From Flavobacterium branchiicola (GTDB taxonomy: Bacteria > Bacteroidota > Bacteroidia > Flavobacteriales > Flavobacteriaceae): 64,000 nt of DNA. Made by a program: the position numbers and the translations under genes. Positions 27,528 through 37,407 of this stretch are shown one piece after another. The stretch's first letter is position 1; the number at the start of each line of letters is the position of its first letter. The notes under the pieces were generated by a model. It had not been told where the DNA came from. It was given only the letters and a program-made list of their open reading frames with translations, and made no database searches. The DNA lies in the NCBI RefSeq assembly GCF_018383905.1, contig NZ_JAGYWA010000002.1:766856-830855 (forward strand), in the 5' to 3' direction.

Positions 27528-28619
27528 TTAATTTAGAGCTTCAATAACTTTTGATTTTTTGCTCTTTTTTCTGAAGAAATCGATGAGTATCTGAACCGAA
27601 AAGGTTAATATAATATACATTGCTATAAGTGCCAGTACAGTTGTTATTCCGTTTTCTCTAAAACCGAAAATGCCTTTACCCCAAGAAATTAATATCCATT
27701 GTGTCATATACATCGACGTTAGGTTCTTACTGCAATATTTTAGAAGTTTTGTAAATTTATTTTCTTTGATATTTATGGATATTTTAAAAAGGATCCATAG
27801 GAAAATTAATGTCCAGCCTGCGAAATAAACAACACCGCCCGGCCCCATGTGGTAAAAACCATTGTAATTATAAGCTCCGTAAATAAAAACTAAAGGTGCG
27901 CCCAGAGCAACAAACAAAAAGCCGATATACAGCATGTTTTTAAACAATTGCGGTCTGTTATAATTAAGTTCCTGATACCATTTGCCAAAAAACATTCCAA
28001 TGATAATAAATGACATCCATGGAAAAACAGGGAAATAAACGTATGCCGGATAATCATTGCTGAAAAGAAGATCTAAGACATAATTAACTACCGGAAAATC
28101 CAGATTGATTCCGCTGACTTCTCTGGAAACTGCTGCTATTGACAATCCGATGGCTAAAATTCCGTATTTATTTGTGACATATTTTCTAATAAAACCAATG
28201 AACAGCAAAGACATTCCTGCTAACTGAAGTATATCGCCCAATAACATCAAATACATATACTGCTGCTCGATTGGTCCGTGCCAGCCATATCTTTGTATGA
28301 AATTATGAGGTGCAAAACCAAAAATTACCGGAAAAATGAACTTTAAAAAATTCATTGAAAGTGCAGCTACTAAGAGTAGCAAACCACGTGTTAGTGAACT
28401 TTTAAGACTTTGATGACGAGAAGTCATAAAGGTTAATCCCATGCAGATTAGAAAAATTGAAGTTCCTCTGCCTAAAAAAACAATAAAAAGGCCAATAGCG
28501 CTTTCCGACTGTGATTTTACATCTGCAAACGTTAGCAGTGTATGTATGATGATCATTCCAATAACACTCATTCCTTTTATCAGATCCAGTGCTTCAATTC
28601 TTTTACTTTGCTGTTCCAT
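27528..28619 (-). CDS. multi-pass membrane acyltransferase (HGSNAT/DUF1624-like)
   Basis: The 363-residue protein has about ten hydrophobic segments and starts RIEALDLIKGMSVIGMIIIH, the typical first segment of heparan-alpha-glucosaminide N-acetyltransferase-like and acyltransferase-3 proteins, with the His at about residue 26. Such enzymes move an acyl group across or at the membrane. Its position after the carrier protein and ligase suggests it acylates the siderophore or a precursor, or that it takes part in export. The substrate is unknown. Confidence 0.72.
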   Translation of the reverse strand: MEQQSKRIEALDLIKGMSVIGMIIIHTLLTFADVKSQSESAIGLFIVFLGRGTSIFLICMGLTFMTSRHQSLKSSLTRGLLLLVAALSMNFLKFIFPVIFGFAPHNFIQRYGWHGPIEQQYMYLMLLGDILQLAGMSLLFIGFIRKYVTNKYGILAIGLSIAAVSREVSGINLDFPVVNYVLDLLFSNDYPAYVYFPVFPWMSFIIIGMFFGKWYQELNYNRPQLFKNMLYIGFLFVALGAPLVFIYGAYNYNGFYHMGPGGVVYFAGWTLIFLWILFKISINIKENKFTKLLKYCSKNLTSMYMTQWILISWGKGIFGFRENGITTVLALIAMYIILTFSVQILIDFFRKKSKKSKVIEALN

Positions 28620-28652
28620 AGTTTTTAAAATCTATTTATTAAATATTTGAAA

Positions 28653-30068
28653 TTAAGCTATAACCGTTTTTACAGCTACGACCGAATTTTCGTTTTCGTT
28701 GATGTTTCTAATTATGGTTGGATAATCTACTTTACCATTAACAGTCAGAGGCACGTGGTCGAAATAATAGTTTTTTATTGAACTGGCATGCAATCCCAGT
28801 TTTTCCTTAATTACCTTGGTTATTGTTTCGCGCAATAAAGATTTATCCTGATGAATGACTCCGAGATATTTGTCCTGAATACTGATACAGATAAAGGTTT
28901 GTCCGCCCAATTCATTTTTTAGTAAAACTTCGACTTCATCAAGGTTTAAACGGACTCCGAATAATTTCATAATACGTTTAATACGTCCTTTTATATGATA
29001 ATAACCCAATTCATCCTGTTCTGCCAAATCTCCTGTATAAAGTTTATCAGTATGATTGTAATCCTGTAAATCAAAAATGTTATTGGCATAACCTCCGGAA
29101 ACATTAGGACCGTAATAAATAAGTTCTCCTGTGGTTTCATCAATTTCAAATCTTCCATTTTTCACGGGAAATCCTATTGAGGTTCCTTTGGTCTGAAAAT
29201 CGTTTGGCGGTAAAAAAGCCATTCTGCCGCTGGCTTCCGTTTGCCCATATTGTGCGAAAAACTGTTTGTTGTAACTATGGGTGTAATTTGAAATGACGTT
29301 TGCCAGTTCCTGATTCAGCATTCCTCCTGTATGGGTGAAATAACGTACAGAAGGCGTGTCTTTTTTAAAGAAACCAAAACGATGCAGCAACTCATAAAAA
29401 TAAGGAACGCCGCTTAGTGTCGAAAAACCATATTCAGTCAGATCTGACCAGAATTCTTTTTGAAGTACATCTCTGTCAGTACATACAATGGTTTTTGCTT
29501 TTATGCAGTTTGTTGTAAAAATCGAAAAACCATACACAAAATTAATAGGTACATTTAACGGAACAACATCGTGTTCCGTTATTGGCATGTACTCCATTAT
29601 AGATAAAGCATTCTGAACCAGATTATCATCTGAAATCTTAACAAATTTAGGTGAGCCGGTGGTTCCCGATGTACTCATTAAAAGCTTAACATCACCATGA
29701 ATAGGGTAGAGCTGAATTTTACTTCTTTTAAATACAGAAATATCTTTAGACACCTGTTTTAAATCATAGTCTTCAACTTCAGTTCTTGACGGATCGAAGA
29801 TATAGGCAGGTTTGTATTCGTTTTCCAGGTTTTGTTTAAAATCAGGATGTAAACCTGCATTAAGCAAAGCCACTGTGTACTTTTTTTGATAAAAATTCAA
29901 AAACGTTTCAATTGCCGGCAGCTGATTGTCATTATAAATAAAAACGACGGCGCGCAAATCTTCAATAGCTAAAGATTCATGTATATCGTTAAACGTTTTA
30001 ACAACCTTGGTTTTTGCATCTATAAAATTTAATTTTTTATTTTTTTGAATTAAATCATAAAGTCCCAT
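28653..30068 (-). CDS. AMP-forming acyl/aryl ligase (ANL superfamily), likely loads the adjacent carrier protein
   Basis: The 471-residue protein has the ANL motifs: MSTSGTTGSPK at 131-141, QYGQTEASGRM at about 273, LYTGDLAEQDELGYYHIKGR around 345-364, and the C-terminal Lys in VNGKVDYPT. These enzymes activate a carboxylate as acyl-AMP and pass it to CoA or a carrier protein. It lies 17 bases downstream of the carrier protein gene, so direct loading of that carrier is likely. The acid is not predictable by eye. Stand-alone ANL plus carrier is not part of the minimal desferrioxamine-type pathway. Confidence 0.85.
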   Translation of the reverse strand: MGLYDLIQKNKKLNFIDAKTKVVKTFNDIHESLAIEDLRAVVFIYNDNQLPAIETFLNFYQKKYTVALLNAGLHPDFKQNLENEYKPAYIFDPSRTEVEDYDLKQVSKDISVFKRSKIQLYPIHGDVKLLMSTSGTTGSPKFVKISDDNLVQNALSIMEYMPITEHDVVPLNVPINFVYGFSIFTTNCIKAKTIVCTDRDVLQKEFWSDLTEYGFSTLSGVPYFYELLHRFGFFKKDTPSVRYFTHTGGMLNQELANVISNYTHSYNKQFFAQYGQTEASGRMAFLPPNDFQTKGTSIGFPVKNGRFEIDETTGELIYYGPNVSGGYANNIFDLQDYNHTDKLYTGDLAEQDELGYYHIKGRIKRIMKLFGVRLNLDEVEVLLKNELGGQTFICISIQDKYLGVIHQDKSLLRETITKVIKEKLGLHASSIKNYYFDHVPLTVNGKVDYPTIIRNINENENSVVAVKTVIA

Positions 30069-30085
30069 ACTTTTTTCTTTTGGAA

Positions 30086-30328
30086 TTATTGGATTTCTAC
30101 ACCGTTTTTCTTCAGTATCGCCTTTATTTTATCGATGTTTCCCATTTCCAGAATATCTTCCATAGGAATGGCAACATCATAAAAACGCTCTAGTTCCTCA
30201 ACCAAAAGCAAATGGCTCATAGAATCCCATTCTACAATACCCTGATATTCTAAATCCGGTGTAATTGATTCTACTGGTATTTCGAATGCAGTTGCAAATA
30301 CTTGATGTAATTCTTGTGTTGTACTCAT
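30086..30328 (-). CDS. acyl carrier protein
   Basis: The 80-residue acidic protein has the phosphopantetheine site WDSMSHLLLVEELE, with Ser36 as the attachment residue, and the usual four-helix length. It is not the housekeeping fatty-acid carrier by context, as it is embedded in a siderophore operon between a MATE exporter and an ANL ligase. It presumably presents an acyl group to one of the acyltransferases or NIS enzymes of the locus. Confidence 0.9.
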   Translation of the reverse strand: MSTTQELHQVFATAFEIPVESITPDLEYQGIVEWDSMSHLLLVEELERFYDVAIPMEDILEMGNIDKIKAILKKNGVEIQ

Positions 30329-30363
30329 AATAATTTTATTTAAATTGGTTTATATTATTTATT

Positions 30364-31770
30364 TTAAACTTTAGCCAGCTTCCATTTTCCTGTTCTGAAT
30401 ATTGTGATACAGCCAAAAGCCAATACAAGCTCTGAAAGTAATATCGCGGCAAAAATGCCTTTTGGACCAAAACCCAAGGCTACTCCAAAGACATAAGAAA
30501 GCGGTATTTGTATCACATAAAACATGAGAATATAAAGCAGGGTTACGATCATGACTTTTCCGGCAGCATTAAGTGCTCTGGAAATAACCATTGTGTAGCC
30601 CAGTAATACATAGGCGATTGAAATAATGTGAATGTAAGTTGTGCTGTTATCGATCACTTCGGGTACATCAGAAAAGATTCTGACAACAGGATCGGCCATA
30701 AAAATCCATCCAATTGAAACTGAAATCAAAAAGCACATATTAATCATGCCTGCTCTCCAGACTGATTTTTCGGCTCTTTCGGGCTGTTGAGCACCTAGAT
30801 TTTGTCCGGTTAAAATTCCGGCAGCGTTTCCTATTCCCCAAGCTGGTGTAGTCACTATCGATGCAACGCGTTGTGCTATTATGTAACCTGCGAGGGCATT
30901 GCCTCCAAAATGAGAAACAATTTTGATCATAAACAGCCAGCTCGATGCGGGAATCAGATACTGTAACATACCTCCAAAAGTAAGTCTCATTACTTTTTGA
31001 AAAGTTTCACGGTGAAGTGCCAGTTGTTCTTTTCCTATTTGAATAATGGTTGTTCCTTTAATCAAATGAAAAGCCTGATAGCAGACTCCTATAAAACGGG
31101 CAACAGCTGTAGCGGTACCAACTCCTAATAATCCGTAGGCAGGTATTGGTCCCCATCCAAAAATAAGAAGAGGACACAAGATTATATTTAAGGCATTAGA
31201 TAGCCATAATGTACGCATCGCCATAGAGGCATAACCGGCACCACGAAGAATACCGTTTAACGCAATGCGGATAATAATAAACCCGCAGCTGGCAAACATG
31301 ACTTTGGCATACAAACTGCCTTGTTTTATACTGGCTGGAGAAAGCCCCACAAGTTCCAGTATTTCATCACTCCATATAAAACAAATGATGCTTATTAGTA
31401 TACCACAGATTACGCTTATGTTTATTACCTGTCCGGCTGTGATGCTTGCATCCTTAAAGTTCTGCTCACCAACGCGCCGTGCAATTAAAGTCGAAGCAGC
31501 AATGCTTAAACCAATTGAAACCGAATACGAAAAGCTGATAACAGATTCTGTAGAACCCACAATAGAAACTGCCGCGGCACCAAGTTTACTCACAAAAAAC
31601 AAACTGGCACAAACAAAAACAGATTCCATTACGAGTTCTAAAACCATAGGAACGGCAAGCAATACAATTGCTCTGTTAATACTGCCTGAAGTGAATTTTT
31701 TCTCTCGGCCTAATACCGCGGTTATAAACAAATCAGTATAGGATTGAAGCCGTAATACAACTACTTTCAT
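30364..31770 (-). CDS. MATE family exporter, likely siderophore efflux
   Basis: The 468-residue protein has about twelve membrane segments in two related halves. The family-like stretches include GSINRAIVLLAVPMVLELVM at the start and NLGAQQPERAEKSVW in the second half. MATE proteins are cation-coupled drug or metabolite exporters. Its start overlaps the stop of the NIS synthetase gene by 4 bases. It is therefore the probable exporter of the finished siderophore. Confidence 0.88.
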   Translation of the reverse strand: MKVVVLRLQSYTDLFITAVLGREKKFTSGSINRAIVLLAVPMVLELVMESVFVCASLFFVSKLGAAAVSIVGSTESVISFSYSVSIGLSIAASTLIARRVGEQNFKDASITAGQVINISVICGILISIICFIWSDEILELVGLSPASIKQGSLYAKVMFASCGFIIIRIALNGILRGAGYASMAMRTLWLSNALNIILCPLLIFGWGPIPAYGLLGVGTATAVARFIGVCYQAFHLIKGTTIIQIGKEQLALHRETFQKVMRLTFGGMLQYLIPASSWLFMIKIVSHFGGNALAGYIIAQRVASIVTTPAWGIGNAAGILTGQNLGAQQPERAEKSVWRAGMINMCFLISVSIGWIFMADPVVRIFSDVPEVIDNSTTYIHIISIAYVLLGYTMVISRALNAAGKVMIVTLLYILMFYVIQIPLSYVFGVALGFGPKGIFAAILLSELVLAFGCITIFRTGKWKLAKV

Positions 31771-33614
31771 GATTGGTGCTGTATTGTTTCGCTAATCTCT
31801 GTAAACTCGTTCATTTCATATTGTCTGATTACATAGAGCGGATTAGGAAGTTTACTTCCTTTTTTCGGTACGGCAAAACCAGTTTGTTCAGCATATCCAT
31901 TATTAAGCAGTTTTAAGCTGTTGATATAAAATCGTTTAAACTCAGGCTCAAAAAGATTGTACTTTTCAAAACGGTCTGTCAAATGCGGATTAGCTTGTTG
32001 ATATTCCTCAATCGATCCTATTACGGTTTTCCAAAAAAGATGTTCATCATAATCCATGTGCGTATGCAGAATATCGGATAGATATCTAAAAAAGGCATCA
32101 AAAACACCAATCAAAATAAATAAAGGCGTATTCTCTTTATTAGAAGATTGAATAAGTCCGTCTTTAAGATCATCCGGTAATTTTGATTTGGCTTCTTCTG
32201 TCAAAACAATATCATCAACAAAATCTTTTATGATAATACGCTGTGGTATTCCGTTTTTCATGACCAAAATAATGTTCTCGCCATGAGGAGTTACGCATAA
32301 AGAATGCTGATAATAGATGTGAAGCAGAGGTTTTAAATAGGCTTCTAAATATTGCTCAAGCCACTTTTGAGTGCTTAATCCAGAGACGTTTATCAATTCC
32401 TGCAGAAAAGGACAGCCATTGTCATCAATATATAATAAAGAGGCCATCGTCATTAGGTTTTCTTCAGGTTTGCGATATTTCTCTGCGCTTTCTCTCCATA
32501 ATGCACCCAACATTTCGCGATAATGATACGGACTGTCGGTTATTGCATTGTATTGCGGATGACGATACGAAACCGTTGCAACTTCGCCTAAAAGCACCAC
32601 TTCTTTTTCCTCAAAATATGAATCTTTATCCAGCATTTCTTTTACCCATTTTGTCACTCTTGGCGCAATGTCCATTTGTTTTGGGGAAAGTCCGCGGATA
32701 TTTCCTGTACTCAAAATAGAGATGGCCGTTTTTACATAATGTTTGGAAGGATGACTTAAATTGAAAAAAGTTCTAATGCTTTGTTGAGGCGAATATACAT
32801 CGTCGCTTTTGCCCAAAATCACTAAATATTGGTTCGCAAGATCCTGATGAAACTGTAATAAGATTTTATTGTTTAACTGCCATGGATGCACGGGAATAAA
32901 AACGTAATCTTCAACCACAAGATTCAAATCACGAAGCTTTTCCTGAAATCTTTTATAAACTTCAACGCCTAATTCTTCGGCATAAAAATCATTAAAATGA
33001 ATCGTTTCCAAAGCATTAAATGCCGCTCTTTTTTTATGCGCAGCAAGCCAGTATAAATCGGTATTCTTGTTGGCTTCGGGAGCGTAATTGTGATACTCGC
33101 TGTTGTTGAAACCAACACGTCCTTTATTGGCAATAACCCACGGATGACCTTCCATTTGATGCTCGATAGTCTGATAATCAGCTTTTGTTAACTCAGCAGC
33201 ACTTAACTTTTCGCGGGTGTACAAATGTGCATCGGCATATAAGGTATTCAGAAGTTCTTCAGTATATTTTGCGAGTGTAAAAGAATCTATGCCAAAGGTT
33301 TTTTGTAATTCCATAAAAAAGCAAAGAACATCTTTAGCGGAAGCGGCAACACCGTTTTCCCATCTTTGGATACTTTCCTTTTCGATATGCCAATACTCTA
33401 AAAGTCTAGGAGAAGCTGAAAACGTATAATATACCTCCGTAAGATCAGTTGTTAGTTTAAAATGTGTAAGACCATCTTTACTGCCCGTAATGGTAGGTTT
33501 GGCAACATCTTCATGCATTAATTCGGCTAAACTCTTAGCTAACAAATTAAGGTTTACTTTTTCCCAGACCTGAACGGTAAAAACTTCTAAGTGTGGTATT
33601 GTTTCTATATTCAT
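31767..33614 (-). CDS. NRPS-independent siderophore synthetase (IucA/IucC family, AlcC/DesD-like)
   Basis: The 615-residue protein has the NIS synthetase signatures EGHPWVIANKGRVGFN near residue 153, FIPVHPWQLN near 240, SIRTFFNLSHPSKH near 279, and HGENIILVMKNGIPQRIIIK in the C-terminal half. The GHPWVIANKGR form is that of the AlcC/DesD group, which joins N-hydroxy-N-acyl diamines into linear or macrocyclic hydroxamates using ATP. The enzyme is cytoplasmic. The 4-base overlap with the MATE gene links synthesis to export. It is one of two NIS synthetases in the operon. Confidence 0.93.
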   Translation of the reverse strand: MNIETIPHLEVFTVQVWEKVNLNLLAKSLAELMHEDVAKPTITGSKDGLTHFKLTTDLTEVYYTFSASPRLLEYWHIEKESIQRWENGVAASAKDVLCFFMELQKTFGIDSFTLAKYTEELLNTLYADAHLYTREKLSAAELTKADYQTIEHQMEGHPWVIANKGRVGFNNSEYHNYAPEANKNTDLYWLAAHKKRAAFNALETIHFNDFYAEELGVEVYKRFQEKLRDLNLVVEDYVFIPVHPWQLNNKILLQFHQDLANQYLVILGKSDDVYSPQQSIRTFFNLSHPSKHYVKTAISILSTGNIRGLSPKQMDIAPRVTKWVKEMLDKDSYFEEKEVVLLGEVATVSYRHPQYNAITDSPYHYREMLGALWRESAEKYRKPEENLMTMASLLYIDDNGCPFLQELINVSGLSTQKWLEQYLEAYLKPLLHIYYQHSLCVTPHGENIILVMKNGIPQRIIIKDFVDDIVLTEEAKSKLPDDLKDGLIQSSNKENTPLFILIGVFDAFFRYLSDILHTHMDYDEHLFWKTVIGSIEEYQQANPHLTDRFEKYNLFEPEFKRFYINSLKLLNNGYAEQTGFAVPKKGSKLPNPLYVIRQYEMNEFTEISETIQHQS

Positions 33615-33626
33615 TTTAGAGGTGTG

Positions 33627-34949
33627 TTAAATACTAATTTCTTCCGCTTTTTCTGCAACAATCCCCGACAGGTCAAAATCCTGAAAAGCAATTCTCTTTT
33701 CTAATTTGTATACTTCGCGTTTCGCCACTTCGTTAATGATATAGGAATTACGATAAGCGCCCATGCCTAAATCTGATGAAATGTAGCTGTGTGTATGAAT
33801 TTCTGCGTTTTGCACAAAAATTTCACTGCCGTTAGTATCGATGCTGTAGTTTCTTTTTACATCGTAACTGCCTGTTGAGGTTCTGCTAATGCGGTGCTGA
33901 ATATCTTTAAGAAATTGAGGTTCCTGATAATGATATCCGGTTCCTAAGATCACATAATCAGCTTGGTCAGTAAACTTTTTCTGCTGTTCGATTTGCTCCA
34001 GATGTAGTTCATAGTTGTTGTGAATTCCAGAAGTAATATCATCCAATTGAATGTTCGGTCTGATTTTTACACCAACATCTTCGTTATCTACGCTGAGTGC
34101 ATATAGATGATCATAAATCTCATTCAGCAAATCAAAGTTGACTCCTTTAAATTGTGATTTCTGACGATCCAGCATGACTTTTCGGGTCGAAGATGGCATT
34201 TGATGAAAATAATCGATATAATCCGGCGATGTATGCTCTAGAATAAGTTTAGAATATTCCATCGCAAAAAAGCGATCGGGGCGCGAATACCAATTCAGTT
34301 TTAGGTTTTTAGGTCTGTTTTGAAGCAGATCAAAGAATACTTCGGCAGCACTTTGTCCGGAACCAATTACGGTAACAGTATTCTGCTCTAATATTTCTTC
34401 TTTTCTAAAAAGATAGCTTGACGTATGACAAACTTTTTCCATTTCTTTTAAATCAACAAAGTCAGGAAGTATAGGCACAGTACCCGTTCCTAATACTAAT
34501 TTTTCGCAATAGTAAATTTTAGTCTGATCTTCATCTTTATGAAATACATGTAATTCATAAAGACCATCTTTATAATAAATTTCTCTTACGCTGGATGAAA
34601 AACGGCAGTTTTGCAGCTGTTTAATAACCCATTGGCAGTATAAATTGTACTCTTTGCGGAGTACAAAGAAATTTTCGCGGATAAAAAATTTATACAAGCG
34701 ATCTGTCTTTTTAAGGAAATTTAAAAAACTAAACTTGCTTGTAGGATCAGCCATTGAAACACAATCACATAAAAAAGGAGTCTGCAATGTAACATGGTCA
34801 AAAAGCAAACCCGGATGCCAGTTAAACTGCTCTTTTTGATCAAAGAAAAGTGACGAAACGTCTTCAACCGGTTCTAACAAAGCGGCTAAACCTAAATTAA
34901 AAGGTCCAATACCGATGCCTATTAATGAATATACTTTACGATCTTCCAT
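33627..34949 (-). CDS. FAD/NADPH-dependent L-lysine/diamine N-monooxygenase
   Basis: The 440-residue protein belongs to the IucD/AlcA/DesB family. It has the FAD motif GIGIGPFNLGLAAL at 11-24, the substrate region LQTPFLCDCVSMADPTSKFS, the NADPH motif VIGSGQSAAEVFFDLL near 200, and the late ATG-like motif LGTGYHYQEP. It N-hydroxylates a terminal amine as the first committed step to a hydroxamate. Because a decarboxylase is in the operon, the likely substrate is cadaverine or a hydroxylated cadaverine rather than free lysine. Confidence 0.92.
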   Translation of the reverse strand: MEDRKVYSLIGIGIGPFNLGLAALLEPVEDVSSLFFDQKEQFNWHPGLLFDHVTLQTPFLCDCVSMADPTSKFSFLNFLKKTDRLYKFFIRENFFVLRKEYNLYCQWVIKQLQNCRFSSSVREIYYKDGLYELHVFHKDEDQTKIYYCEKLVLGTGTVPILPDFVDLKEMEKVCHTSSYLFRKEEILEQNTVTVIGSGQSAAEVFFDLLQNRPKNLKLNWYSRPDRFFAMEYSKLILEHTSPDYIDYFHQMPSSTRKVMLDRQKSQFKGVNFDLLNEIYDHLYALSVDNEDVGVKIRPNIQLDDITSGIHNNYELHLEQIEQQKKFTDQADYVILGTGYHYQEPQFLKDIQHRISRTSTGSYDVKRNYSIDTNGSEIFVQNAEIHTHSYISSDLGMGAYRNSYIINEVAKREVYKLEKRIAFQDFDLSGIVAEKAEEISI

Positions 34950-34950
34950 A

Positions 34951-37407
34951 TTATTGGTTTATAAGATTATGTTCTGCTTCTGCGTTTATGTTAATGTCTT
35001 TATTCTGAGGGAATTTTTCCCAATACCATTCGCGATAGCAGAAATTAAGATTAGAGGTTTTATGCGGCATTTCGATGACTTTATCGATTTTAAAGCCATG
35101 AAAAGCTTTGTTCATCATCGAAGCTCTGGAATTAACAGAACCTTCACCAACCATTCTTCCCACTTCAGACTGAGCAAATACATAATCGATCATACATTGT
35201 GTTGATGGAGAGACAAATTTCTGCTTCGGATCTGTCGGTGCAATAAATTGATGCGTTCCATAATCAGTAGGCAGAACATCATAATAATCACCCAATACAT
35301 CACGGGTTGGCCAGTATACTTCGATATTAAAAGTCGGTTCTCCGTTTGCCATTCCTATGTAGCTGTACAAACCGTCACTCGGAAGCAGGGTTCTGTAATA
35401 CGTTTCCAATTCGCGCAAAGGCCAGTCCATTTTCCAATTCGCTTTGGCATGATCACGATGAAACCATTCATGCAGCATTTCAAGATCATTTTCTATATCA
35501 ACAGGACGCAGACTAATTGTTACATCTTCTTTTGGGAAATAACGGTTGTAGACCAATTCTTTTCCTTTTGGATTTATCAATTGCTCTGAAAAGAAGCGTT
35601 TGTGTAAAACATTTGGGAAGTTGATACGCGTAACACCGGCAGGATTACCACCGCAGTCAATATCATTAAGTGCCGTAAGTAAGTTGCCTTTAACTTTCCA
35701 ATGTCTGCTTTCCAGAATAAACGTAATCAGACCGCTTTCGTCTTCTTTTTGTAAATCTTCTAAAGTGTCATATAAAATGTTTAGGAGATTTTTTTCATCT
35801 GCAAGCTGGCTCGTGCCAAAAGTATTTACCACTGCCAGTATATTACCCACCCAGAAATAATGAAGCAATAAATTATACAAACGATCATCCGGGATAAACA
35901 TTTTTCCATTTTCAGCTAAACCTGGAACGATCTCATTTAGCTGTTCTTCAAAAGATTTTCTAAATAAAAAACTTTGATTATCACGAAAAAATAGTTTTTC
36001 TGGCATAAACGCCGCATCCAACTGAACAAGTGTATTTTGTTGATGCCACTCGCAGAACATTCCCTGCTCATTGAACATTTTAACTACACCATCAACGATA
36101 ATGTCGATATATTTTTTAAACCAAAGTTCACTGGTTTTTTCCAGAGATAATCCCGTTTGTTCAGAAGCTTTTTGAATGATGTTCTGCATTCTCGAAGCTT
36201 CTCCCAATATACTGTCCTGACATAGAGAAGCCAATAAACAGACATTATTTTCCTTTTCGCCTGAAGCAATTTTAAACGGATTGTAACGCACACTTGTAGA
36301 AAAACTGTCCAATACACTTCCGTTATACGATACCGATATAAAACCCGGATCGCAGATCAATTCAATATCAGGATACGTTTTCCTAACATTTTCTCCCCAG
36401 GCAGTTTGCATTAAGCGCGATACTTCATAACCTCTGTAAAGTTCATGATAATGATTAATGCGTTCTGCTCCTGTAATTTTTACATGAAGCGAAAACTTAT
36501 ACATATAATCATTTTCCTTATTGTATACCGTTCTTACCGATGAGGTTGCTGTAAATTCTTTTCCAAATTCGCCTAAATCGATCAGCAGGTTTTCTTTTAC
36601 CAGCGTATCAAATATGGTTTGGGATCTAAAATGAGCAGCTTCCCACGGATGAACCGGAATCACTTTCCAATTAGGATATTTCTCCAGTAAATCGTGTACT
36701 TTTTTATCTCCGTTACTTTCTTCTAATACTGTTGCTTTTGCAAAATCAGAAGGTAAAATAGCATCTACAGATTTTTCTGTAACCAAATCAGGGTGCACTA
36801 AAAAATAATACAACTGAAATTGACCGCCAGTTTCAGGTGCATATTTTAAAACTTCAGATTCCGTAAATCCTTCGCGTCCTTTGGTAAGCGGATGCAGTAA
36901 ATGACCTGCCGGAAATAATTGTTCGGCTTCAATAAAAGTCATTTCAGGTTTATTAAACTGCTGACCTGAAGTTTGAAAATGCTCTAAAAACTGCGCTATT
37001 TTCTCAGTACTCAGCTGCATTCTTTTCTTTACATTTTTAGAATCTGCCAGCGGATATTGCTGTCTTACATGAGTTGTAATTAATTCTAAAAGACGGTCAG
37101 CATCTATTTCTTTTATAGTATCAGTAGTAAGATCACGTTCCATCATCGGAAAGTCATACAAATGTCTGAAGGTTTCAGATCTGTAACGTATGGGTGCATA
37201 GACTTCAACCTGATCAACCTGAAAATCCAGTTTTAGATGAAGTTTATGATTGTACTTTGACATATACGATTTTAGTACAGGATCATATTTAGGAACCCCT
37301 TCATAAAAACTACTGTTGCCTAGCTCACGCACGCAGCAATTGAGTAAAATTGTAAATGTTATATCGACTGCTTCCTGAGCAATCTCTTTACGAGAAGATG
37401 TATTCAT
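34951..37407 (-). CDS. bifunctional NIS synthetase fused to GNAT acyltransferase
   Basis: The 818-residue protein is about 200 residues longer than usual NIS synthetases. Residues about 1-610 form an IucA/IucC domain (GHLLHPLTKGREGF, VIPVHPWEAAHF, SVRTVYNKEND). Residues about 640-810 form an IucB/AlcB/DesC-type GNAT acyltransferase starting VTISLRPVDIENDLEMLHEW and including SRASMMNKAFHGFK. The GNAT part should acylate the N-hydroxy amine, and the NIS part should condense the units. Acyltransferase-NIS fusions are known in bisucaberin-type pathways. It overlaps the decarboxylase gene by 20 bases. Confidence 0.9.
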   Translation of the reverse strand: MNTSSRKEIAQEAVDITFTILLNCCVRELGNSSFYEGVPKYDPVLKSYMSKYNHKLHLKLDFQVDQVEVYAPIRYRSETFRHLYDFPMMERDLTTDTIKEIDADRLLELITTHVRQQYPLADSKNVKKRMQLSTEKIAQFLEHFQTSGQQFNKPEMTFIEAEQLFPAGHLLHPLTKGREGFTESEVLKYAPETGGQFQLYYFLVHPDLVTEKSVDAILPSDFAKATVLEESNGDKKVHDLLEKYPNWKVIPVHPWEAAHFRSQTIFDTLVKENLLIDLGEFGKEFTATSSVRTVYNKENDYMYKFSLHVKITGAERINHYHELYRGYEVSRLMQTAWGENVRKTYPDIELICDPGFISVSYNGSVLDSFSTSVRYNPFKIASGEKENNVCLLASLCQDSILGEASRMQNIIQKASEQTGLSLEKTSELWFKKYIDIIVDGVVKMFNEQGMFCEWHQQNTLVQLDAAFMPEKLFFRDNQSFLFRKSFEEQLNEIVPGLAENGKMFIPDDRLYNLLLHYFWVGNILAVVNTFGTSQLADEKNLLNILYDTLEDLQKEDESGLITFILESRHWKVKGNLLTALNDIDCGGNPAGVTRINFPNVLHKRFFSEQLINPKGKELVYNRYFPKEDVTISLRPVDIENDLEMLHEWFHRDHAKANWKMDWPLRELETYYRTLLPSDGLYSYIGMANGEPTFNIEVYWPTRDVLGDYYDVLPTDYGTHQFIAPTDPKQKFVSPSTQCMIDYVFAQSEVGRMVGEGSVNSRASMMNKAFHGFKIDKVIEMPHKTSNLNFCYREWYWEKFPQNKDININAEAEHNLINQ

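Noticed and set aside
31265..31741. 158-codon plus-strand frame within the MATE gene
   Set aside because: It is a shadow of a well-supported membrane protein gene on the other strand.
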